The notes under the pieces are model-generated. The model made no database searches and was not told the origin of the DNA. It worked only from the letters and a program-made list of their open reading frames with translations. The position numbers were made by a program, and so were the translations under genes. From Rhodobacter sp. SY28-1 (GTDB lineage: Bacteria; Pseudomonadota; Alphaproteobacteria; Rhodobacterales; Rhodobacteraceae), in assembly GCF_005222785.1 (NCBI RefSeq), contig NZ_STGH01000001.1, positions 372,001 to 436,000 of the forward strand: a stretch of 64,000 nucleotides of DNA. The letters are read 5' to 3'. How positions within the stretch are numbered: the stretch's first letter is position 1; every line of letters begins with the position of its first letter. This document shows, one piece after another, positions 1 through 7,009 of this stretch.

Positions 1-1761
1 AGCCTTCGCGCTGCCGAAATGCTGGAGGAGGGCGCGTTTGCGGGTGGCTCCAATGCCGGGGATGTCGTCGAGGGGGGTCAAGCTGACCGCCTTCGCCCGT
101 TTGGCGCGGTGGGCGCCGATGGCCCAGCGGTGGGCCTCATCCCGGAGGCGCTGGATGAAGTAGAGGACGGGGTCGTTCCGTTGCAGGGCGAAGGGGCGTT
201 CGCCGGGGCGGTGGAATTCTTCCTTCCCGGCGTCGCGGTCGATGCCTTTGGCGACGCCGACCATCGGGATGTCCTCGACGCCGAGTTCGTTCATGATCTC
301 GGCCACGGCTGACACCTGCCCTGCCCCGCCGTCGATCAGCAGAAGGTCGGGCCACATGTCGGTCTTCCGTTCCGGGTCTTCCTTGAGCAGGCGCTCGAAG
401 CGGCGGGTCAGGACTTCCTTCATCATGCCGAAGTCGTCGGAGTTGGCCCCGGCCTCGGACTTGATGTTGAACTTGCGGTACTGCGATTTCAGGAAGCCCT
501 CGGCCCCCGCGACGATCATCCCGCCCACGGCATTGGTGCCCTGGATGTGGGAGTTGTCGTAAACCTCGATCCGCTGCGGGGGGGCGTCCAGGTCGAAGGC
601 TTCGGCCAGGCCATGGAGGAGTTTGTTCTGCGTGGTCGACTCGGCCATCCGGCGGGCGAGGCTTTCGCGGGCGTTGCGCGTGGCGTTTTCGACGAGTTCG
701 GCCTTTTCGCCGCGCTGGGGGACGGCGAGTTCGACCTTGCGGTTGGCGCGGGCGGTCAGGGCTTCGGTCACCAGGTCGGGGTTGTCGACGGGGTGGGAGA
801 GGAGGATCAGGCGGGGCGGGTCCTTGTCGTCGTAGAACTGGGTGAGGAAGGCCTCCATGATCTCGGGCGCTTCGGCGCCGGCGCCGGTCTTGGGGTAGAA
901 GTCGCGGTTGCCCCAGGACTGGTTGGCGCGGATGAAGAAGACCTGGACGCAGGCCTGGCCGTGTTCGAGGTGGAGCGCGACGACGTCGGCCTCGGAGACG
1001 CCTTGCGGGTTGATGCCCTGGGTCTGCTGGACCTGGGTGAGGGACTTGATCCGGTCGCGCAGGGCGGCGGCGCGTTCGAATTCCATCGCTTCGGAGGCCT
1101 CGGTCATGGCTTTCGCGAGGTCGGCCTGGACGGAGGTAGACTTGCCTTCCAGGAAGCGTTTGGCGTCGTCGACGAGGGTGGCGTAGCCCTCGGGGGTGAT
1201 CTTGCCGACACACGGGGCAGAGCAGCGCTTGATCTGGTATTGCAGGCAGGGGCGGGTGCGGCTTTCGAACATCGAGTCCGAGCAGTTGCGGAGGAGGAAG
1301 ACCTTCTGCAGCTGGTTCAGGGTCCGGTTCACGGCGCCTGCGCTGGCGAAGGGGCCGAAGTAGGCGCCCTTTTCGGATTTCTTCCCCCGATGCTTCTTGA
1401 TCTGCGGGAAGGGGTGTTCGGCCGAGATCAGGATATTCGGGAAGCTCTTGTCGTCACGCAGCAGCACGTTGTAGCGCGGCTTCAGCTGCTTGATCAGGTT
1501 CTGTTCGAGGAGCAGCGCCTCAAGTTCTGTCCGCGTGGTCAGGAACATCATCGAGGCGGTTTCATGGATCATCCGGGCGATGCGGCCGGAGTGGCCCGAG
1601 GGGCGGGCGTAGTTGGTGACGCGGGCCTTCAGGTTGCGCGCCTTGCCGACGTACAGCACCTCGGATGCCGCGTTCAGCATCCGGTAGACGCCGGGCGAGC
1701 CGTCGAGAGTGCGGAGGTAATCCTGGATCACCTCATGTCCGCTGCGGGGTTTTTCGTCCAT
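1..1761 (-). CDS. uvrC: UvrABC excinuclease subunit C (partial, C-terminus outside window)
   Basis: UvrC makes the two incisions around bulky DNA lesions in nucleotide excision repair, acting with UvrA and UvrB. The visible 587 codons carry the N-terminal GIY-YIG nuclease domain (SPGVYRM near residue 23, then VLYVGKA), the cysteine-bearing segment around [13 protein letters not shown], a UvrB-interacting UVR-like stretch ([10 protein letters not shown]), and the RNase H-like C-terminal nuclease region ([19 protein letters not shown]). The helix-hairpin-helix end (DDIPGIG) is just reached before the window edge, so only the extreme C-terminus is missing. The start is the ATG whose complement lies at 1759-1761. 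The upstream 300 bp are AT-rich and would hold its promoter. In many bacteria uvrC is followed by pgsA; here pgsA sits about 23 kb away on the other strand. Confidence 0.97.
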   Translation of the reverse strand, partial: MDEKPRSGHEVIQDYLRTLDGSPGVYRMLNAASEVLYVGKARNLKARVTNYARPSGHSGRIARMIHETASMMFLTTRTELEALLLEQNLIKQLKPRYNVLLRDDKSFPNILISAEHPFPQIKKHRGKKSEKGAYFGPFASAGAVNRTLNQLQKVFLLRNCSDSMFESRTRPCLQYQIKRCSAPCVGKITPEGYATLVDDAKRFLEGKSTSVQADLAKAMTEASEAMEFERAAALRDRIKSLTQVQQTQGINPQGVSEADVVALHLEHGQACVQVFFIRANQSWGNRDFYPKTGAGAEAPEIMEAFLTQFYDDKDPPRLILLSHPVDNPDLVTEALTARANRKVELAVPQRGEKAELVENATRNARESLARRMAESTTQNKLLHGLAEAFDLDAPPQRIEVYDNSHIQGTNAVGGMIVAGAEGFLKSQYRKFNIKSEAGANSDDFGMMKEVLTRRFERLLKEDPERKTDMWPDLLLIDGGAGQVSAVAEIMNELGVEDIPMVGVAKGIDRDAGKEEFHRPGERPFALQRNDPVLYFIQRLRDEAHRWAIGAHRAKRAKAVSLTPLDDIPGIGATRKRALLQHFGSAKA

Positions 1762-2062
1762 GGTTTACACTATGTCGATTCTCGGTTCGGGCTGCCACCG
1801 AACGGGGGGCTAAGCAAGAGCAAAGCTGTCCACGGAATCTGGGGATAAGTCAGAGGAGAAGATTTCAGGAGAGCGGAATTTCCCTTGTTTTTGGCCCGGT
1901 TCGTGAGGATGCCTATTTTTTAAGCAGTTTATTAATGCATTGATTTTGCAAGATAAATATTTTTCCATCTGTGCAAATCCCTGAAATTTCAAACGAATTA
2001 TGACCGCGGTGTGACAGAGCCAGGGGAAGTGGACAAGTTGACGCGGGGTTGCGTCGGAAGGC
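1762..2062. other. Intergenic region, uvrC upstream, AT-rich core
   Basis: A 301-base stretch between the uvrC start and the stop of the SDR gene, both on the minus strand. Its centre (about 1900-1995) is far more AT-rich than the rest of the window, which suits a promoter region for uvrC. I see no tRNA, no repeat of the families found elsewhere and no convincing ORF with coding character. Confidence 0.5.
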
Positions 2063-2836
2063 TTATTCCAAGCCCAGAACGTCGGGTGTCTTCCAGCCAA
2101 GATGCTGGCCCCCGTCAACGGCGATGAACTGGCCGGTAACACCTGGACTGTCGAGGAAGAAACCCAGCGCCGCAGTGATGTCCTGAGGGTTTGCCCCACG
2201 CTTCAGGACGGTTGCAGAGCGCTGCCTCGCAAAGTGGTCTTCGGTTTGCCGGGCACCCTTGAGCGTCGGGCCGGGGCCGATCGCGTTGACGCGGATGTCC
2301 GGCGCAAGGCCCTGGGCGGCGGTCTGGGTCAGGGCCCAGAGGCCCATCTTCGCGATTGTGTAGGTGCTGAACTCGGGCGTCAGTTTCAGGATGCGCTGGT
2401 CGATCATGTTGACGATCAGGCCTTGGGCGAGGGGTTCGCCTGCTGCATCGGTTCTGGCCTTGGGGCACTGGCGGGCGAAGGCTTGCGTCAGGACGTAGGG
2501 CGCGCGGAGGTTCGATTCGATATGGCGGTCCCAGCTGGCGCGGGTTGCGGTGTCGATCCGGTCGTATTCGAAGATCGAGGCGTTGTTGACCAGAACCGTC
2601 AGCGGGCCAAGGGCGGCGGTGGCGGCGGGGATCAGGGCCTGGACCTGTGCCTCGTCCAGAAGATCGGCCTGGAACGCTTGTGCCCGGCGGCCCATCGCGC
2701 GGATTTCGGTTGCGACGGCCTCGGCTTCATCGGCGGACGAGGCGTAGTGCACCGCGACGTCGTGCCCCCGTCCCGCCAGATACAGCGCCATCGCCCGGCC
2801 CAGCCGCTTGCCCGCGCCCGTCACCAATGCCGTCAT
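2063..2836 (-). CDS. SDR family oxidoreductase, pteridine reductase (FolM/PTR1)-like
   Basis: A 257-residue short-chain dehydrogenase/reductase with a Rossmann fold. The N-terminal nucleotide motif is TGAGKRLG, i.e. TGX3RXG with arginine instead of the usual glycine. That is the pattern known from NADPH-dependent pteridine reductases (PTR1, FolM), which reduce dihydrobiopterin, dihydromonapterin or dihydrofolate. NNAS and the catalytic YTIAK are present. The start at 2836 is chosen because it gives a 4-bp ATGA overlap with the upstream small gene and begins directly before the cofactor motif; an in-frame ATG at 2860 is possible. The fold is certain; the pterin substrate is inferred from the motif. 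Confidence 0.85.
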   Translation of the reverse strand: MTALVTGAGKRLGRAMALYLAGRGHDVAVHYASSADEAEAVATEIRAMGRRAQAFQADLLDEAQVQALIPAATAALGPLTVLVNNASIFEYDRIDTATRASWDRHIESNLRAPYVLTQAFARQCPKARTDAAGEPLAQGLIVNMIDQRILKLTPEFSTYTIAKMGLWALTQTAAQGLAPDIRVNAIGPGPTLKGARQTEDHFARQRSATVLKRGANPQDITAALGFFLDSPGVTGQFIAVDGGQHLGWKTPDVLGLE

Positions 2837-3018
2837 TTCGCCTTGCCCCCGCAGTCGCATGTCTTCTGACCGATCAGGTAGCGCCCGCATTTGCCGCAGC
2901 GAGGGGGGCCTTCGCGTTTCCGCAGAACTTTTGGCAGTGCCGAGGGGAACAGCGCCCGTCCGACCAGCGCGATCAGCACCATGGCGCCGAGAAAGACGAT
3001 GATGGTCTTGAACAGCAT
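2833..3018 (-). CDS. Small membrane-anchored zinc-ribbon protein, unknown function
   Basis: A 61-residue protein. Residues about 3-25 form one hydrophobic segment (IIVFLGAMVLIALVG). A cytoplasmic C-terminal tail follows with four cysteines in CGKCGR...CDCGG spacing, as expected for a rubredoxin-like or zinc-ribbon metal site. It sits between the S49 peptidase gene (stop at 3019, no gap) and the SDR gene (4-bp overlap), so the three genes are almost certainly cotranscribed. I do not recognise a named family and assign no function. Confidence 0.75.
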   Translation of the reverse strand: MLFKTIIVFLGAMVLIALVGRALFPSALPKVLRKREGPPRCGKCGRYLIGQKTCDCGGKAK

Positions 3019-3810
3019 CTAGAGGCCGTACCTTGCCCAGAGCGCGCGATCTTCGACTGCGCCCAGGGTCTCATCCACCAGTGACAGTCCAAGCCGCTGG
3101 AACAGGCTGCGCTTGCGCCCAAGGGGCACAAGTTTCACCTTGTCGCCGTAAAGCGACTTAAGCTTTGGCACCAGATGCGCGACGCCGTCGGTCAGGCCAA
3201 GGTCAACGGACTGTTGCCCCACCCAGATGTCTGCGTTGAAAAGATCCGCCGCCTCGTCCAGCCGTCTCCCGCGTGAGCGTTTCACATGGTCAATGAAGGC
3301 CTGATGTATCGGGGTTTGCAGGGCCTTCAGGCGGTCCACGTCCTCGGGCTTTTGCGGCAGGAAGGGGTCGGCGAAGCTTTTCGACCGGCCTGCGGTGACG
3401 ACACGCCGTTCGACGCCCTGGCGGGCCATCAGTTCGGGGAAGCCGAAGCTGGCAAAGATCACCCCGATCGACCCAACGATGCTGCTTTGGTCCACCCAGA
3501 TGTCGTCGGCGGCGCAGGCGAGCCAGTAGCCGCCTGAGGCCGCAACATCCTCGACAAAGGCATGGACGGGGATCTTCTTCTCGTCGGCCAGCCGACGGAT
3601 GCGGGCGGCAATCAGGCTTGACTGCACCGCCGAGCCGCCAGGGGAGTTGACCTGAAGCGCCACCGCGGCGGGCTTCAGCTTGAAGGCTTTCTCGATCAGC
3701 GGGGCCAGCGCCTCATCATTCAGGGACCGGGTGCCGGTGCCGATGGTGCCGCCAAGGCGGATCACAGCGACGAGGGGCGGTTTCGGCAGGAAGGGGAGGA
3801 AGCGTCTCAT
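3019..3810 (-). CDS. S49 family serine peptidase (SppA/SohB-like)
   Basis: A 263-residue peptidase of the S49 (SppA/SohB) class, which cleaves signal peptides or small membrane proteins within or beside the cytoplasmic membrane. The oxyanion region VNSPGGSA, the nucleophile region VAASGGYWLA, the strand IVGSIGV and the GRSKSFADPF segment bearing the likely catalytic lysine are all visible. It is a short single-domain form, not the double-length E. coli SppA. There is no clear cleavable signal; the N-terminus is only weakly hydrophobic (residues 10-25). The start at 3810 lies 60 bp from the divergent LysR gene. It is the first gene of a three-gene minus-strand operon. Confidence 0.92.
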   Translation of the reverse strand: MRRFLPFLPKPPLVAVIRLGGTIGTGTRSLNDEALAPLIEKAFKLKPAAVALQVNSPGGSAVQSSLIAARIRRLADEKKIPVHAFVEDVAASGGYWLACAADDIWVDQSSIVGSIGVIFASFGFPELMARQGVERRVVTAGRSKSFADPFLPQKPEDVDRLKALQTPIHQAFIDHVKRSRGRRLDEAADLFNADIWVGQQSVDLGLTDGVAHLVPKLKSLYGDKVKLVPLGRKRSLFQRLGLSLVDETLGAVEDRALWARYGL

Positions 3811-3870
3811 GGCCCAGAGGTAAGCCGTGCGGGGCTTGCGGGCAAGGGCGGGGCGGGGCAGGGTTCGGGA

Positions 3871-4752
3871 ATGATCGACAAGCTGGAAATGTTCATCGCG
3901 CTGGCGAAGGAACGGCACTTTGGCCGCGCGGCGGAGGTGTGCGGGGTGACGCAGCCCTCGCTGTCCTCCGCGATCCGGCAGCTGGAGGATCAGCTGGGCG
4001 TACAGCTGGTGTTCCGCGGGAGCCGGTTTCAGGGCCTGACGCCGGAAGGCCAGCGGGTGCTGGACCGGGCCTTGGGCATCGTGGGCGATGTGCGGGCGCT
4101 GAAGGACGAGATGCGAGTGGTGCGATCCGGTCTGTCGGGAAATCTGCGGATCGGGGTGATCCCGACGGCGCTGCCGATGGTCGCGGACCTGACCGGACCG
4201 TTCACGCAGAAGCACCCCAACGTGCGGGTGTCGATCCTGTCGCGCACCAGTGTCGAGATCCTGACGGGGATCGAAGCCTTGGACCTTGAGGCGGGGATCA
4301 CCTATCTGGACAACGAACCCCTGGGGCGGGTCAGCCAGGTGCCCTTGTACACAGAGTTCTATCGGCTCCTGATCGCCCCGGGGTCCGATCTGGCGCACCG
4401 TCGGCATGTCAGCTGGGCAGAACTGTCCGGTGTACCGCTTTGCCTTCTGACCTCGGACATGCAGAACCGGCGGATCGTGAACCAGCATCTGGGCGAGGCC
4501 GGGGTAGCGGCGGTTCCGATGATCGAGTCGAATTCCACCATGGCGCTGGTAAGCCATGTGCTGACCGGGCGCTGGGCTTCTGTGGTACCGAAGAAGCTGG
4601 CCGACATGTTCGTGGCCGATGGGCGGTTGGTGTCGATCCCGATTGTCGAGCCTGAGGCGGAGCATACCGTGGGCCTGATTGCCGCGCGGCGCGACCCGCA
4701 GACGCCGGTCCTGCAGGCCCTGGTCGACGAGGCGGTGCGGCTGTTTCGATAG
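3871..4752 (+). CDS. LysR family transcriptional regulator, likely regulator of the fds operon
   Basis: A 293-residue LysR-type regulator. The N-terminal winged helix-turn-helix covers residues about 1-60 (FGRAAEVCGVTQPSLSSAI is the HTH), followed by the usual linker helix and a periplasmic-binding-protein-like effector domain (NLRIGVIPTALPM onward). It is transcribed in the same direction as the formate dehydrogenase operon and ends 86 bp before fdsG. LysR regulators (FdsR) are known beside fds operons in other Proteobacteria, so control of formate dehydrogenase is a reasonable inference. The two inverted repeats at 4763-4800 are candidate binding sites. Confidence 0.93.
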   Translation: MIDKLEMFIALAKERHFGRAAEVCGVTQPSLSSAIRQLEDQLGVQLVFRGSRFQGLTPEGQRVLDRALGIVGDVRALKDEMRVVRSGLSGNLRIGVIPTALPMVADLTGPFTQKHPNVRVSILSRTSVEILTGIEALDLEAGITYLDNEPLGRVSQVPLYTEFYRLLIAPGSDLAHRRHVSWAELSGVPLCLLTSDMQNRRIVNQHLGEAGVAAVPMIESNSTMALVSHVLTGRWASVVPKKLADMFVADGRLVSIPIVEPEAEHTVGLIAARRDPQTPVLQALVDEAVRLFR

Positions 4753-4762
4753 GCTTTGCCTA

Positions 4763-4800
4763 TTGATTGACGGTATATCAACATTGAAAACCATATCAAT
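4763..4800 (+). promoter_or_regulatory. Tandem inverted repeats upstream of fdsG, candidate LysR sites
   Basis: Two dyads of the same half-site lie side by side. TTGAT (4763-4767) and ATCAA (4777-4781) are separated by 9 bases; ATTGA (4783-4787) and TCAAT (4796-4800) are separated by 8. LysR-type sites typically have this size and an AT-rich T-N11-A core. They lie 39-76 bases before the fdsG start, in the only AT-rich stretch between the regulator and the operon. The binding protein is inferred, not shown. Confidence 0.55.
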
Positions 4801-4838
4801 CGGCGTATACCTCTGTATGCTAGCCAGAGGTCGCCCGC

Positions 4839-5297
4839 ATGCTCGATTCCCACGTCCAATCTGACCGGATCGCCGAGATCCTTGAGGCCCATAAAGGATT
4901 GGAGGGGCCGCTTCTGCCGATCCTCCACGCGATTCAGGAGGCGTTCGGGTATGTGCCGGACAGCGCAGTCCCGCAGATCGCCAAGGCGCTGATGCTGTCC
5001 AAGGCGGAAGTGCACGGGGTGGTCAGCTTCTACCACGACTTCCGCGAAAAGCCGGCGGGGCGGCATGTGCTGAAGCTGTGCCGGGCCGAAGCGTGCCAGA
5101 CCATGGGCGCGGATGCTGTCGCGGATCGGATCAAGACGGCGCTGGGGATTGATTGGCACGAGACGACGGCGGATGGCCGCGTGACGCTGGAGCCGGTCTT
5201 CTGCCTGGGCCTCTGCGCCTGCGGACCGGCGGCGATGGTCGACGGGCGGCTGGTGGGCCGCTGCGATGAGGGCGTGCTGGCGGAGGTGGCGAAATGA
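4839..5297 (+). CDS. fdsG: NAD-dependent formate dehydrogenase gamma subunit FdsG
   Basis: A 152-residue NuoE/HoxE-type subunit that carries one [2Fe-2S] cluster in the soluble, molybdenum-containing, NAD-linked formate dehydrogenase. The N-terminal half is the helical NuoE domain (FGYVPDSAVPQIA, HGVVSFYHDF). The thioredoxin-like C-terminal half has the cluster cysteines as CX4C (CRAEAC) and CX3C (CLGLC). It is the first gene of the operon and its stop overlaps the fdsB start by 4 bp. The order G-B-A-C-D matches the fds operon known from Rhodobacter capsulatus and Cupriavidus. Confidence 0.95.
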   Translation: MLDSHVQSDRIAEILEAHKGLEGPLLPILHAIQEAFGYVPDSAVPQIAKALMLSKAEVHGVVSFYHDFREKPAGRHVLKLCRAEACQTMGADAVADRIKTALGIDWHETTADGRVTLEPVFCLGLCACGPAAMVDGRLVGRCDEGVLAEVAK

Positions 5298-6799
5298 AGG
5301 TTTTCGTTCCGCTGGATTCGGCGGCGGTTGCGCTGGGGGCTGACAAGCTGGCTTCGGCGATTGTGGCTGACGGTGCGGCGCGAGGGGTTGCCGTTGAGGT
5401 CGTGCGGAACGGGTCGCGCGGGATGGTCTGGCTGGAGCCGCTGGTCGAGGTGGTGACGGATGCGGGCCGGATTGGCTTTGGCCCGATGACGCTGGAGGAT
5501 GTGCCGGGGCTGTTCGGAGATCTGGCCGCGCATCCGAAGGCGCTTGGGCTGGTCGAGGAGCTGCCCTGGATGAAGGGGCAGACGCGGCTGACGTTTGCTC
5601 GGGTGGGGGTGATCGATCCCCTGTCGCTGGACGACTACCGGGCACATGGCGGCCTCAAGGGGCTGGAGCGCGCAAAGGGCATGACCAAGGCCGAGATCGT
5701 GGCCGAGGTGACGGAGTCAGGCCTGCGGGGCCGGGGCGGTGCGGGGTTCCCGACGGGGATCAAGTGGAAGACCGTCTCGGAAGCTGCCGGGGAGCAGAAA
5801 TACATCGTCTGCAACGCGGATGAGGGCGACAGCGCCACCTTCGCAGACCGGATGCTGATGGAAGGCGACCCCTTCACCCTGATCGAAGGCATGGCGATTG
5901 CCGGGTTGGCTTGCGGGGCGACCAGGGGCTATGTGTATATACGCAGCGAATATCCGGTGGCGATCCGGGTGATGGAAGCTGCTGTTGTCGTGGCCCGCGA
6001 GGCTGGCGTGCTGGGTCCGCAATTCGACATGGAAATCCGCGTCGGCGCGGGGGCTTATGTCTGCGGTGAGGAGACGTCGCTCTTGAACTCGCTGGAGGGC
6101 AAGCGCGGGGTTGTGCGGGCCAAACCGCCGCTGCCTGCGCTGCAAGGGTTCATGGGGCGGCCCACGGTGGTGAACAACGTGATCTCGCTGGCCTCGGTGC
6201 CTGTCATCATGGCCAAGAGGGCGGCGTTCTATAAGGACTTCGGGCTGGGGCGGTCGCGCGGGACTATCCCGCTGCAGATCGCCGGAAACGTGAAGCGCGG
6301 CGGGCTTTACGAGGTGGCGTTCGGGCTGACGCTGGGCGAGATCGTGAATGAGATTGGCGGCGGTACCGCCTCAGGTCGCCCGGTCAAGGCCGTGCAGGTC
6401 GGAGGCCCGCTGGGGGCATGGTTCCCTCCGTCGCTGTTCGACACGCCGTTCGGGTATGAGGAGTTTGGCGCGAAGGACGGGTTGATCGGCCACGCCGGTC
6501 TGACCATCGCTGACGACAGCACGGACATGCTGCAGATGGCCCGTTTTGCGATGGAGTTCTGCGCGATTGAAAGCTGCGGCAAGTGCACGCCCTGCCGCAT
6601 CGGATCGACCCGTGGGGTGGAGACGATTGATCGGCTGGCCCGTGGTGATGCCAGCGCGATGCCGATCCTGACGGACCTGTGCAACACGATGAAACTTGGC
6701 TCGCTCTGCGCGCTGGGGGGGTTCACGCCCTATCCGGTGATGTCGGCGATCACGCATTTCCCGGATGATTTCGCCCGCGCGAAGGAGGCCGCCGAATGA
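5294..6799 (+). CDS. fdsB: NAD-dependent formate dehydrogenase beta subunit FdsB
   Basis: A 501-residue NuoF-type diaphorase subunit that passes electrons from the iron-sulfur chain through FMN to NAD+. After an N-terminal domain of about 120 residues without cluster cysteines comes the FMN/NADH-binding region (GRGGAGFPTGIKW, NADEGDS, YVCGEETSLLNSLEG). The C-terminal [4Fe-4S] site is ESCGKCTPCRIGS with a later cysteine in TDLCNTMKLGSLCALGG. The gene overlaps fdsG and the next small gene by 4 bp on each side, consistent with translational coupling. Confidence 0.95.
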   Translation: MKVFVPLDSAAVALGADKLASAIVADGAARGVAVEVVRNGSRGMVWLEPLVEVVTDAGRIGFGPMTLEDVPGLFGDLAAHPKALGLVEELPWMKGQTRLTFARVGVIDPLSLDDYRAHGGLKGLERAKGMTKAEIVAEVTESGLRGRGGAGFPTGIKWKTVSEAAGEQKYIVCNADEGDSATFADRMLMEGDPFTLIEGMAIAGLACGATRGYVYIRSEYPVAIRVMEAAVVVAREAGVLGPQFDMEIRVGAGAYVCGEETSLLNSLEGKRGVVRAKPPLPALQGFMGRPTVVNNVISLASVPVIMAKRAAFYKDFGLGRSRGTIPLQIAGNVKRGGLYEVAFGLTLGEIVNEIGGGTASGRPVKAVQVGGPLGAWFPPSLFDTPFGYEEFGAKDGLIGHAGLTIADDSTDMLQMARFAMEFCAIESCGKCTPCRIGSTRGVETIDRLARGDASAMPILTDLCNTMKLGSLCALGGFTPYPVMSAITHFPDDFARAKEAAE

Positions 6800-7008
6800 C
6801 CGAGAAGGTGAAGGGCCCTGCGTCCTACTTCCCCTCGATCGAGAAGACCTACGGTCAGCCGATGAGCCATTGGTTCGACGCGATCAAGGACAAGCTCGAC
6901 CTGCCGCATATGCAGATCGTCGCGTTCCTGAAAGACACCCATGCGATGGGCCATGGCCATGCGAATGCCATCGTCGCCCACCAGCTTGCCGCCAGAAAAG
7001 GTGCCTGA
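6796..7008 (+). CDS. DUF4287 domain protein inside the formate dehydrogenase operon
   Basis: A 70-residue protein resembling DUF4287: it has the PSIEKTYG motif, a short helical middle and the GHGHANAIVAHQ ending typical of that domain. The start overlaps the fdsB stop (ATGA) and the stop lies one base before the fdsA start, so the gene is part of the operon. The classical fds operons have fdsA directly after fdsB, so this gene is an addition. No function is known to me for the domain. A role in assembly or regulation of the dehydrogenase is only suggested by position. Confidence 0.8.
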   Translation: MTEKVKGPASYFPSIEKTYGQPMSHWFDAIKDKLDLPHMQIVAFLKDTHAMGHGHANAIVAHQLAARKGA

Positions 7009-7009
7009 G

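Noticed and set aside
137-1213. Long minus-strand open frame inside uvrC
   Set aside because: Arg/Pro-rich translation typical of an off-frame in GC-rich DNA; the true frame gives a clear UvrC.
1900-1995. AT-rich stretch as a replication origin or tRNA remnant
   Set aside because: No DnaA boxes, iterons or cloverleaf seen; it is adequately explained as the uvrC promoter region.
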